Translations under genes and position numbers: made by a program
Part shown: positions 1-7,259 of the stretch, piece by piece
Numbering within the stretch: the first letter of the stretch is position 1
Layout: each line of letters starts with the position of its first letter
Notes under the pieces: generated by a model
What the model saw: the letters and a program-made list of their open reading frames with translations, nothing else
Told to the model about the DNA's origin: nothing
The model's database searches: none
NCBI RefSeq assembly: GCF_021730305.1
Contig: NZ_CP032674.1
Location: 1,473,001 to 1,537,000, forward strand
Reading direction: 5' to 3'
DNA: 64,000 nucleotides
DNA from: Xanthobacter sp. YC-JY1
GTDB lineage: Bacteria; Pseudomonadota; Alphaproteobacteria; Rhizobiales; Xanthobacteraceae

Positions 1-556
1 CTTCGCCCTCGCCGCCATTCTGGGCGTGCCGCTGGGCATCGTGGTGGGCGCCAGCGAGAAATTCTATCGCTCCATTGAATTCCTGATCGACTTCTTCCGC
101 TCCACGCCGGCCACGGCCATGTTTCCGCTGTTCATGATCATTTTCGGCCTCGGCGACTTCTCCAAGATCTCGGTGGCGGCCTTCGCGGCCTTCCTCGTCA
201 TCCTGTTCAACGTGGCCTATGGCGTGATGCACGCGCGGCCCACCCGCATGCTGGCGGCCCGCGTGATGGGCGCCTCCCGCCTGCGCGTGTTCAAGGACGT
301 GATGTTCTACGAGAGCCTGCCGCAGACCTTCATCGGACTGCGCACCGGCGTGTCCATGGCGCTGGTGGTGATCGTTGTGGCGGAGATGTTCATCGGCTCC
401 GACAACGGCCTCGGCAAGCGCATCATCGACAGCCAGATCACCTTCGACCTGCCGCAGCTCTACGGCACCATCCTGGTGTCCGGCATCCTCGGCTACGGCC
501 TCAACCTTCTGTTTCTCGCCGCCGAGAAGCTGCTGGTCCACTGGGCCGGCCGCTGA
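1..556 (+). CDS. ABC transporter permease, NitT/TauT (SsuC-like) type, 5' partial
   Basis: Membrane-spanning subunit of an importer for a small anion or organic nitrogen/sulfur compound. The open frame runs in from the left edge (first full codon at position 2), so the N-terminus is missing; the first in-frame start codon is an internal GTG at 26. The visible 180 or so residues hold several hydrophobic helices and a BPD_transp_1-type EAA loop (VMGASRLRVFKDVMFYESLP), which docks on the ATPase. The frame ends at TGA 554-556. A binding-protein gene follows 53 bases later and an ATPase gene after that, so permease, binding protein and ATPase form one importer. The substrate cannot be read from the sequence; the nitrile hydratase/thiocyanate hydrolase-like genes downstream suggest a nitrile, cyanide-derived or thiocyanate-like compound (inference). 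Confidence 0.9.
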   Translation, partial: FALAAILGVPLGIVVGASEKFYRSIEFLIDFFRSTPATAMFPLFMIIFGLGDFSKISVAAFAAFLVILFNVAYGVMHARPTRMLAARVMGASRLRVFKDVMFYESLPQTFIGLRTGVSMALVVIVVAEMFIGSDNGLGKRIIDSQITFDLPQLYGTILVSGILGYGLNLLFLAAEKLLVHWAGR

Positions 557-609
557 CCGCCCCTGCCTTGTCCCGCCCTGCTCTGTCCTGCCCCCTGAAG
601 GAACCGACC

Positions 610-1614
610 ATGACCACCCGCCGCAATTTTGTTCTCGGCGCCGGCGCCGGCGCCGCGACGCTCGCCGCCGCCTCGTCCTTCCCCCGGCCGCTCCGGGCCC
701 AGCCGAAGGAGAAGGTGGTGGTCTCCTGGCTCCCCATCATGCAGTCCTTCGCCTATTACGTGGCGCTGGAGCAGAAGCTGTTCGAGAAGCGCGGCATCGA
801 GATCGAGTCCGTGCGCTTCCAGGCGCCCAACCAGATCATCGATTCCCTCGTTTCCGGCCGGGCCGATGCCGGCGCGCCGGGCGCCGCCGCCGGCATCGCG
901 GTGATCGCCGAGACGCAGTTTCCCGGTACGTTCAAGGTGTTCGGCCTGCAGGGCGGCGGCATCAAGGTGAACCGCATCAACGATGCGCTCATCGTCGCCA
1001 ACAATTCCCCCATCGCCACCTTCGGCGATCTGAAGGGCAAGTCGCTGGGCCACCTGCCGGGCATCCAGTGGCGCACCCTCTCGCGCTACATGGTGCGAAA
1101 GGCGGGCCTCGATCCGGACAAGGACGTGCGCCTCGTGGAGCTCGCCGTGGGCCTTCAGGTGCAGGCGGTGGTGGCGGGCACGGTGGATGCCACCTTGTCC
1201 CTGGAGCCGGTCGGCTCCATCGCCGTCGCGCTGGGCGAGGCCAAGCGCGCCATCACCAATCCCATGTCGCTCGCGGTCTACGACCCGTTCTATTCGGGCG
1301 TGTCGCTGCTCACCACCAAGTTCATCAAGGAGCGGCCCAAGGTGGCCAAGGCCTTCGTGGAAGCGCTCGACGAGGCCACCATCATGGCCGAGAAGAATTA
1401 CACTTCCCTGCGCTCCATCCTGCCCGCCTACACGGCGGTGAAGCCGGACCAGGTGGAGATCGTGGCCCAGCCTTATCTGCGGCCGTGGACCGAGCTGAAC
1501 GAGACCGACCTCACCTCCTACCAGACCTTCGTCAACGTGTTCCGGTCCGAGGGCGCGCTGAAGCAGGACTTCGACATCAAGCCCTTCATTCTGAAGCCGT
1601 CCGACCTGTCATGA
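610..1614 (+). CDS. ABC transporter substrate-binding protein, NitT/TauT family
   Basis: Periplasmic ligand-binding protein of 334 residues. The start ATG at 610 follows a GAAGGA ribosome site; an upstream in-frame GTG at 568 is less likely. The N-terminus TTRRNFVLGAGAGAA has the twin-arginine pattern followed by an Ala-rich hydrophobic stretch, so Tat export is probable. The mature part begins with a beta-strand and helix pattern typical of the SsuA/TauA/NrtA group (WLPIMQSFAYYVALEQKLFE, then FQAPNQIIDSLVSGRADAG). The stop overlaps the next start as ATGA at 1611-1614, showing translational coupling with the ATPase. The ligand is unknown; see the enzyme genes at 2459-3794. Confidence 0.92.
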   Translation: MTTRRNFVLGAGAGAATLAAASSFPRPLRAQPKEKVVVSWLPIMQSFAYYVALEQKLFEKRGIEIESVRFQAPNQIIDSLVSGRADAGAPGAAAGIAVIAETQFPGTFKVFGLQGGGIKVNRINDALIVANNSPIATFGDLKGKSLGHLPGIQWRTLSRYMVRKAGLDPDKDVRLVELAVGLQVQAVVAGTVDATLSLEPVGSIAVALGEAKRAITNPMSLAVYDPFYSGVSLLTTKFIKERPKVAKAFVEALDEATIMAEKNYTSLRSILPAYTAVKPDQVEIVAQPYLRPWTELNETDLTSYQTFVNVFRSEGALKQDFDIKPFILKPSDLS

Positions 1615-2462
1615 CCGCCCCTGTCATAACTGCGGTGGAGCCCGCCACGCGTGAGCCGGCAGGGGGCGCCCCCCTGCCGGACCTCACCTGGTTCACGCCC
1701 GGCACGCACATCACCATTCGCGGGCTCAACAAGACGTTCCGCGGCAATCCGGTCTATACCGGCTTCGACATCGACTTCCCGCGCGGGGGCATCGTCTCCA
1801 TCTTCGGGCCGAACGGCTGCGGGAAGTCCACGCTCATCAACATGATCTCCGGCATCCTGCCCTATGATGCCGGCCAGATCCTGTTCGACGGCAAGACCAT
1901 CGCCGAAACGCGCATCGGCTATGTGTTCCAGAACTATCGCGAGGCGCTGTTTCCCTGGCAGAGAGCCATCGACAACATCCATTACCCGCTGAAGATGATG
2001 GGCGTGCCCAAGACGGAGCGGGAGCGGCGCATCGAGAAGCTGGCGGCGCAGTTCGACCTCAAGTTCGACCTCAACCGCTACCCCTATGAAATGTCCGGCG
2101 GCCAGCAGCAGACGGTCTCCATCATGCGCGCGCTGGTGGTGGATCCGGAGGTCCTGTTCCTCGACGAGCCCTTCTCCGCGCTCGACTACGAGATGACACT
2201 GACCATGCGCGACCTTTTGCAGAAGGTGCTCACCGAGACGCGCACCACCACCCTGCTCGTCAGCCATGATTTGGAGGAGGCCGTCTGGCTTTCCGACAAG
2301 GTACTCCTGCTCACCCGCCGGCCGTCCCGCATTGCCGAATACATGGACATCGACTTGCCCCGGCCGCGCAATTCCGAAACCATCTCGGACCCGCGCTTCG
2401 TGGCACTGAAGGCCCACGCGCTGGAGGTGTTCCAGACGGCGGTGAGGAGCAGCGCCCCATGA
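1611..2462 (+). CDS. ABC transporter ATP-binding protein, NitT/TauT (SsuB-like) type
   Basis: Cytoplasmic ATPase of 283 residues that powers the importer encoded just upstream. Visible motifs in order: Walker A GPNGCGKST, Q-loop QNYREALFPW, a signature-like segment MSGGQQQT, Walker B VLFLDEPFSALD and H-loop LLVSHD. An N-terminal extension of about 35 residues precedes the ABC fold. The start overlaps the binding-protein stop (ATGA) and its own stop overlaps the next gene (ATGA at 2459-2462), so transporter and the hydratase-like enzyme genes are one tightly coupled transcript. Confidence 0.93.
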   Translation: MTAPVITAVEPATREPAGGAPLPDLTWFTPGTHITIRGLNKTFRGNPVYTGFDIDFPRGGIVSIFGPNGCGKSTLINMISGILPYDAGQILFDGKTIAETRIGYVFQNYREALFPWQRAIDNIHYPLKMMGVPKTERERRIEKLAAQFDLKFDLNRYPYEMSGGQQQTVSIMRALVVDPEVLFLDEPFSALDYEMTLTMRDLLQKVLTETRTTTLLVSHDLEEAVWLSDKVLLLTRRPSRIAEYMDIDLPRPRNSETISDPRFVALKAHALEVFQTAVRSSAP

Positions 2463-2875
2463 CTTCAGACGCGCCCCAGGGCCAGCCGGAAGGCCCCTTT
2501 CGCGGCTATCACGACATCGGCGGCCGGCCGGCCGGCGCGGTCGCGAAGGACGAATACGCCTTCGCCGACTGGCAGAAGCTGTCCGAGGCCATGCGCGGCG
2601 CGCTGGAGGCCAAGGGGCGCATTGTCTCCCTGGACGAGATCCGCCGCGTGTTCGAGAGCTTCGGCGAGGATCTCTACAACACCCTCGGCTTCTACGAGCG
2701 GCGGGCGGAAGCCCTCACCGTGCTGCTGGACGAGAAGGGCATCGTGCCCCGCGCCGCCGTGCTGGCGCGGATGGAGGCCATCGCCGCCATGGAATGCCGG
2801 CAGGTGGACCACGTGACCAAGACGGTTACGAACAAGCCCACGATCTCACCGCCGGCCGGGAGCGCCGCACCATGA
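2459..2875 (+). CDS. Thiocyanate hydrolase beta-like subunit (nitrile hydratase beta N-terminal half)
   Basis: A 138-residue protein matching the N-terminal half of nitrile hydratase beta subunits: it has the YHDIGG segment (residues 20 or so; YDVGG in nitrile hydratases), an acidic Trp-containing helix, then the alpha-helical stretch GEDLYNTLGFYERRAEALTV. In classical nitrile hydratases this part is fused to a C-terminal SH3-like domain; here that domain is the separate next gene, as in thiocyanate hydrolase (ScnB, ScnA, ScnC) and toyocamycin nitrile hydratase. It should form a structural subunit of a cytoplasmic cobalt enzyme hydrating a C-N triple bond. Start and stop overlap both neighbours. 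Whether the substrate is thiocyanate or a nitrile is open. Confidence 0.75.
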   Translation: MTSDAPQGQPEGPFRGYHDIGGRPAGAVAKDEYAFADWQKLSEAMRGALEAKGRIVSLDEIRRVFESFGEDLYNTLGFYERRAEALTVLLDEKGIVPRAAVLARMEAIAAMECRQVDHVTKTVTNKPTISPPAGSAAP

Positions 2876-3174
2876 GCGCTCCCCGCTTCGCGCCGGGCGA
2901 TCGCGTGCGGATCCTCGACATCGGCAAGCCGGGCCATGTGCGCATTCCCTGGTATGTGCGGCACAAGGTGGGGGTGGTGGAGCGCCATTGCGGCGCCTAT
3001 CCCAATCCCGAGGAATTGTCCTGCGCGCGGCCGGGCCTGCCGGCCATCGACCTCTATCGCGTGCGGCTCGGCCAGCGCGACCTGTGGCCTGATTATGCCG
3101 GGGCGCCCGACGATACGCTGGAGATCGAAGTCTACGACCACTGGCTCGCGCCCGCACAGGACGATGCCCCATGA
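2872..3174 (+). CDS. Thiocyanate hydrolase alpha-like subunit (nitrile hydratase beta C-terminal SH3-like domain)
   Basis: A 100-residue protein equal to the C-terminal SH3-like domain of nitrile hydratase beta: FAPGDRVRILDIGKPGHVR, then PWYVRHKVGVVERHCGAYPNP and a closing YRVRLGQRDLW segment. The ATG at 2872 overlaps the previous stop as ATGA; a longer in-frame start at 2794 would lie inside the preceding gene and is rejected. In thiocyanate hydrolase the homologous subunit is called alpha. With the genes at 2459 and 3171 it would make an alpha-beta-gamma protomer. The order N-half, C-half, metal subunit is the order of scnB-scnA-scnC as I recall it from Thiobacillus thioparus. Confidence 0.78.
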   Translation: MSAPRFAPGDRVRILDIGKPGHVRIPWYVRHKVGVVERHCGAYPNPEELSCARPGLPAIDLYRVRLGQRDLWPDYAGAPDDTLEIEVYDHWLAPAQDDAP

Positions 3175-3794
3175 CCTCCACACCCGCCGAAATGAGCGCC
3201 ATCCCCGTGATCGAGGGGTATGACGGCGCGGACTATTACGCCCTGATGACTCGGGCCCTGCACCAGATCCTGCTGGAGGAGGGTCTCCTCGCCCCCGAGG
3301 AGACGGACAAGGTGATCGCCGCTTTGGAGGCCCCAAGGCCCGAATGGGGCGCGCGGCTGGTGGCGCGGGCCTGGGTGGACACCGCCTTCAAGGCCCGCCT
3401 TCTGGCGGACGGCGCCAGCGCCGCCGCGGAGCTGGGCTTCACCATCAAGGAGGCGCAGCTGGTGGTGGTGGAGAATACCGACGATCTCCACAACCTCATC
3501 GTCTGCACCCTGTGCTCGTGCTATCCGCGCTCCCTGCTGGGCCAGCCGCCGTGGTGGTACATCTCCAAATCCTACCGCGCCCGTGCCGTGCGCGAGCCGC
3601 GCGCGGTGCTGGAGGAATTCGGCATGGCCCTGCCGGAAAGCGTGCATGTGCGCGTCCACGACAGCAATGCGGACATGCGCTACCTCGTGCTGCCCCGCCG
3701 CCCGGCTGGCACGGAGGACGCGCGCGAGGAGGATCTCGCCCGTCTCGTCACCCGCGACAGCATGATCGGCACGGCCCAAGTCTCCGCGTCTTAG
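3171..3794 (+). CDS. Cobalt-type nitrile hydratase alpha / thiocyanate hydrolase gamma subunit
   Basis: Catalytic subunit of 207 residues. The metal claw motif C112-T-L-C115-S-C117 is intact; in this family the second and third cysteines become oxidised and bind a non-corrin Co(III) (Thr in position 2 is the cobalt-type signature). It is followed by YPRSLLGQ. Classical nitrile hydratases usually read YPW..LGL or TPW..LGL here, whereas the thiocyanate hydrolase gamma chain, as I recall it, reads YPR..LGQ, which leans the call towards thiocyanate hydrolase. The C-terminal block (RYLVLPRRPAGTE, LVTRDSMIG) is standard for the family. No activator/cobalt-chaperone gene follows. Start overlaps the previous stop (ATGA). 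A degenerate kdpE fragment begins 22 bases after the stop. Confidence 0.85.
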   Translation: MTSTPAEMSAIPVIEGYDGADYYALMTRALHQILLEEGLLAPEETDKVIAALEAPRPEWGARLVARAWVDTAFKARLLADGASAAAELGFTIKEAQLVVVENTDDLHNLIVCTLCSCYPRSLLGQPPWWYISKSYRARAVREPRAVLEEFGMALPESVHVRVHDSNADMRYLVLPRRPAGTEDAREEDLARLVTRDSMIGTAQVSAS

Positions 3795-3816
3795 ACTGCC
3801 GGCGGCCGCCGGCCCA

Positions 3817-4020
3817 AGCGGCAAGGAATTCGCCGTCCTCGCCCTCCTGGTGCGCCATCATGGCTGCCTCGTCGCCCACCGCCAGTTCCTCGCCGCGGTA
3901 TGGGGGCGGCTCATGTAGACGCCTGTCCACTCACCGCCATCAGCCACACCCGCAACACGCTGGGGGATGATGCGGCACCCCCGCTTGATCCTCCTCGAGG
4001 CCGGGGTGGGCGATCGGCTC
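3817..4020 (+). pseudogene. kdpE: Degenerate 3' fragment of a KdpE/OmpR-type response regulator
   Basis: Three short stretches in shifting frames together read as the DNA-binding domain of a KdpE-like regulator. Frame starting 3820: GKEFAVLALLVRHHGCLVAH then RQFLAAVWG, ending at TAG 3916-3918. Frame starting 3909: HVD, then TRNTLGDDAAPP. Frame starting 3979: PRLILLEAGVGDRL. These line up in order with the KdpE C-terminus (EF-LLALL-RH-G-V-THRQLL--VWG; HVED; LR-KLGDDP; PRLI-TEPGVGYRL). The receiver domain is absent and there are at least two frameshifts and a stop, so it is not functional. It marks an old deletion or insertion boundary next to the hydratase operon. No other kdp gene is visible. 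Confidence 0.72.
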
Positions 4021-4065
4021 GGGGAAGGCGGATGGGCGCCAGCGGGGACACGGCCGACCTGCCTT

Positions 4066-5055
4066 TCAGTCCGCCACGGCCTGGAGATAGGACGGGACGG
4101 GGATCGGCTTGCCCTTGGCGGTGATCTCGAAGCGGCGGAGCCAGCGCTCGACGGCGTCCCTCAGATGGGCCTCGAGCGCCTTTGCGGCACGTTCCGGCTG
4201 GGCGTCCAGCAGCAGGTCGATGATCTCGATGTGCTCGTCCAGCGCCGCCACGATCAGCCGGATGGGGATGCCCAGGAACGGATCGAAGAGGTGGCGGGTG
4301 GGGCCGAACAGCAGGTGCGTGCGCTTCAGGGCGCGCATGATCTCCGGGTTCGCGCAATAGCCGAGCAGTGTGATGTGAAGATCGGTTTCCGCCTCGTCGA
4401 AGCGCGTGCTGCTGATGGGCGTCTGGGCGCGGGTGGCGAGGATGCGGGCGCGCATGTCCGCCAGCACGGCGGCAGGCACGCGGGGGGCCGCCTGGCGCAG
4501 GGCCGCCGGCTCCAGCAGGCAGCGCAGCTCGTAGAGATGGCGGATGCGATCCGGCGTCATCTGCTCGGCGATCCAGTGGCCTGCATGATCCTTGGCGATG
4601 AGGCCGACGCCGTGCATCCGCGCCAGCAGGTCCCGCGTCACCGTCCGGCTGACGCCGAAATGCTCGGCGAGGCGCAGTTCGTTCAGCCGCACCGAACCGA
4701 ACAGGGTGCGCACGAACAATTCCTGCTCGACCTCCTGATACATGCGCTCCCACTGCCGGGGCGCCGACACGTCCACCGGATCGAGCACCGCGGTGTCGGA
4801 GGCTTCGCCGCCGGGAACCCGGTAGCCGCGCCCCTCGAGCGGCTCCACCACGCCATCCTCGCGCAGCCGCTCCAGTGCCTGACGCGCCGGCGACCGACTG
4901 ATCCCGAAAGCGCGGACCACCTCCGCCTCCAGCAGGCGCTCGCCGGGACGGATCTGGCCGGCGGCGATCATCTCGCGGAGCTGGTGATAGGTCCGATCCT
5001 GGAGGGAGCCGCCCGCCGCGGCATCAGCGTCCTTGCTGGTTTTTGCGTCCCCCAT
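4066..5055 (-). CDS. GntR-family transcriptional regulator with two winged-helix domains and FCD domain
   Basis: A 329-residue regulator. The ATG at 5055 is preceded by GGAGGAACGGAG; upstream in-frame starts have no ribosome site. A first GntR winged helix lies at residues 18-80 (LLEAEVVRAFGISRSPARQA), a second at about 105-165 (LNELRLAEHFGVSRTVTRDL), and an all-helical FCD ligand domain covers 170-320. Ordinary FCD regulators have one winged helix and about 230 residues, so this is a domain duplication. It is divergent from the FMN dehydrogenase operon at 5222, and a 30-bp palindrome lies between them, so it most likely represses or activates that operon in response to a carboxylate. Confidence 0.85.
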   Translation of the reverse strand: MGDAKTSKDADAAAGGSLQDRTYHQLREMIAAGQIRPGERLLEAEVVRAFGISRSPARQALERLREDGVVEPLEGRGYRVPGGEASDTAVLDPVDVSAPRQWERMYQEVEQELFVRTLFGSVRLNELRLAEHFGVSRTVTRDLLARMHGVGLIAKDHAGHWIAEQMTPDRIRHLYELRCLLEPAALRQAAPRVPAAVLADMRARILATRAQTPISSTRFDEAETDLHITLLGYCANPEIMRALKRTHLLFGPTRHLFDPFLGIPIRLIVAALDEHIEIIDLLLDAQPERAAKALEAHLRDAVERWLRRFEITAKGKPIPVPSYLQAVAD

Positions 5056-5168
5056 GGCCTGCTCCGTTCCTCCGGGCCCTGCGCGGCATCGCCCGCGCCT
5101 ATCGGCAGCGACGGGCCTGCGCAAGAGGCACGTGCCCTTGACAGGACCCGTCGCATGGCTTCTAACAT

Positions 5169-5198
5169 AAAACGTATTTTGAATCCAAAGTACGTTTT
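5169..5198. promoter_or_regulatory. Nested palindrome, putative GntR operator
   Basis: The arms AAAACGTA (5169-5176) and TACGTTTT (5191-5198) are perfect inverted repeats; inside them TTTG and CAAA form a second inverted pair around AATC. The site sits in the 166-bp gap between the divergent GntR gene (start 5055) and the FMN dehydrogenase (start 5222) and is much more AT-rich than its surroundings, so it probably overlaps the promoter. Two nested half-site pairs fit a regulator with two winged helices. Assignment to that regulator is inference from position. Confidence 0.65.
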
Positions 5199-5221
5199 TG
5201 ATCGCGCCCAGGACAGCCAGA

Positions 5222-6412
5222 GTGATCTTCCCGAACGCGCCCATCACCTGCGTCGAGGACCTGCGCCGCCTGGCTGCGCGTCGGGTCCCGCGCATGTTCT
5301 ACGATTACGTGGATTGCGGCTCCTGGACCGGTGCGACCTATCGGGCGAATGAGGAAGACCTTGCCGCTATTCGCCTGCGCCAGCGCGTGGGCATCGACAT
5401 CTCCCGACGCAATCTCTCCAGCCGCATGCTGGGCGAGGATGTCGCCATGCCAGTGGCGCTCGCGCCCACCGGTCTTGCGGGGATGCAGTGGGCGGACGGG
5501 GAGATTCTCGCCGCACGCGCCGCCGAGCGGTTCGGCGTCCCCTTCACCCTGTCCACCGTCAGCGTGTGCTCCATCGAGGACGTGGCCGCCCAAACCTCGC
5601 GGCCCTTCTGGTTCCAGCTCTATCTGATGAAGGATCGCGCCTTCATGGAGCGGCTCGTCGCCCGTGCCCGCGATGCCGGCTGCTCGGCGCTGGTGCTCAC
5701 CATGGATTTGCCCGTGCAGGGTCAGCGCCACCTCGACATCAAGAACGGGCTCTCGACCCCGCCGCGCCCCACGCTGCGCAATCTCGTCAACCTCGCCACC
5801 AAGCCGCGCTGGTGCCTGAATATGGCGCGGACCGAGCGGCGCACCTTCCGCAACATCGTCGGCCATGTGGAGGGGGTGAGCGATGCCTCCTCTCTGGCTC
5901 ACTGGGTGTCCGAGCAGTTCGACCAGACGCTCGGCTGGGACCATGTGCGGTGGCTGCGCCGCATCTGGGACCGAAAGCTCATCGTGAAGGGCATCATGGA
6001 CCCGGAGGATGCGCGGGCCGCGGCCGGCGCGGGGGCGGATGCCATCGTCGTGTCCAACCACGGCGGTCGCCAACTGGACGGGGCGCCCTCCAGCATCTCC
6101 GCGCTGCCGGCCATCGCCGAGGCGGTGGGCGCACGCACCGAGGTCCTGTTTGATGGCGGCATCCGCTCCGGGCAGGACGTGCTGAAGGCGCTGGCCCTGG
6201 GCGCCGCTGGCGTGCTCATCGGCCGGGCATTTCTCTATGGCCTCGGCGCCATGGGCGAGGCGGGGGTGACGCGCTGCCTCGAACTCATCCATCGCGAGCT
6301 CGACCTTACCATGGCCCTGTGCGGCCTCATCGACACGTCCGACGCCGCCCGCGCGTTGCTTGACGCACCCGCTTATCCCGAACCCGCCGCGCGCATTGCC
6401 GCGCCCGTCTGA
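5222..6412 (+). CDS. FMN-dependent alpha-hydroxy-acid dehydrogenase (LldD / mandelate dehydrogenase family)
   Basis: A 396-residue TIM-barrel flavoenzyme that oxidises an L-2-hydroxy acid to the 2-oxo acid. Visible motifs: N-terminal YDYVDCGSWTGAT (substrate Tyr region), ALAPTGLAGMQWADGE, the active-site lysine in LIVKGIMDPEDA, the catalytic histidine and arginine in SNHGGRQLDG, and the FMN phosphate loop DGGIRSGQDVLKALALGA. I choose GTG at 5222 (AGGACA about ten bases upstream); a TTG at 5198 is possible but lies inside the palindrome. First gene of an operon running to 10147. The substrate is unknown; lactate, mandelate, glycolate and larger hydroxy acids are all used in this family. Confidence 0.9.
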   Translation: MIFPNAPITCVEDLRRLAARRVPRMFYDYVDCGSWTGATYRANEEDLAAIRLRQRVGIDISRRNLSSRMLGEDVAMPVALAPTGLAGMQWADGEILAARAAERFGVPFTLSTVSVCSIEDVAAQTSRPFWFQLYLMKDRAFMERLVARARDAGCSALVLTMDLPVQGQRHLDIKNGLSTPPRPTLRNLVNLATKPRWCLNMARTERRTFRNIVGHVEGVSDASSLAHWVSEQFDQTLGWDHVRWLRRIWDRKLIVKGIMDPEDARAAAGAGADAIVVSNHGGRQLDGAPSSISALPAIAEAVGARTEVLFDGGIRSGQDVLKALALGAAGVLIGRAFLYGLGAMGEAGVTRCLELIHRELDLTMALCGLIDTSDAARALLDAPAYPEPAARIAAPV

Positions 6413-6458
6413 ACGACACACCCCGCGCGCCGGGGTCCGCCACAAAAGGAGAGGACCG

Positions 6459-7223
6459 ATGTTCGGCAAGTATCCGATGCACCCCGGCAGCGGGGTCAAC
6501 CCGCCGTATTCCCCGGCCTATCCGGTGGAGTGGGAATGCGCGCTGCGCACGCTGGAAGTGATGACCCGCGTCGATCCCGCGAAGACGCGGGCGCTGCTCG
6601 CGGACACGCCGTTCGAGCTGGTGAACGACCGCGTCGCCTTCCGCTTCATGGCCTCGCCGGGACACACCCTGTCGCTGCATCAGGGTCGCATGTTCGACCT
6701 GATGGTGACGGTGGCGGTGCGCTACGAGGACCTATTCACCCAGACGCACATCTACATGTACTGCTCCGATCCCATGGGCATCGCGGCCGGCCGCGAGCTG
6801 TTCGGCTACACCAAGAAGGACTGTACCTTCCGCTTTGACGAGGCCGAGACGGGCGCCATCGAGAGCGCGGTGATCCGGCGCGGCGTGCCGCTCGCGGAGG
6901 TGTCGTTCACGCCCGACCCGCAGGCTCCCATCGTGCGCCTCGTGGATGACGGGGAGCAGCCCGGCGGCGAAATCCATGTGCGTCGTCTGCCGCACCCCGA
7001 GCGGCTGGAAACGGCCTATGCCGATGTCGTCTACCGCCGCACGCCCATCGCCTATTCCGCGCCTGTCGCCGGCCGCGCGGTCATGAACCTGCACGAGAGT
7101 GCCTTCGATCCGCTGACCGAGCTGGAGCCGGAAATCCTCTCCGCCCAGTTCATGGTCTCCGACGTCTACGGCGGCGGCTTTGCGGTGGAGGACCGTCGTC
7201 TGCTCAAGCGGCTCATTCCCTGA
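6459..7223 (+). CDS. Acetoacetate decarboxylase-family protein
   Basis: A 254-residue protein. The ATG at 6459 follows AAAGGAGAGG; a longer in-frame frame from 6360 lacks a ribosome site. The segment YCSDPMGIAAGRELFGYTKK matches the ADC family region that carries the Schiff-base lysine (GRE--G-PKK in acetoacetate decarboxylases). The family includes true acetoacetate decarboxylases but also aldolase-dehydratases acting on pyruvate, so the exact reaction is not assignable. It follows the hydroxy-acid dehydrogenase, so a 2-oxo acid or beta-keto acid made there may be its substrate (inference). Confidence 0.82.
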   Translation: MFGKYPMHPGSGVNPPYSPAYPVEWECALRTLEVMTRVDPAKTRALLADTPFELVNDRVAFRFMASPGHTLSLHQGRMFDLMVTVAVRYEDLFTQTHIYMYCSDPMGIAAGRELFGYTKKDCTFRFDEAETGAIESAVIRRGVPLAEVSFTPDPQAPIVRLVDDGEQPGGEIHVRRLPHPERLETAYADVVYRRTPIAYSAPVAGRAVMNLHESAFDPLTELEPEILSAQFMVSDVYGGGFAVEDRRLLKRLIP

Positions 7224-7259
7224 GCTGCCACCAGAACAAGAACGAAGGGAGGAATATCC

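Noticed and set aside
375-1610. In-frame upstream extension of the ATPase at 1611 back to 375.
   Set aside because: It would overlap the permease and binding-protein genes completely; the ATGA start at 1611 explains the gene.
3817-4020. The kdpE-like piece as a functional small regulator.
   Set aside because: It needs two frame changes and reads through a stop, and lacks a receiver domain.
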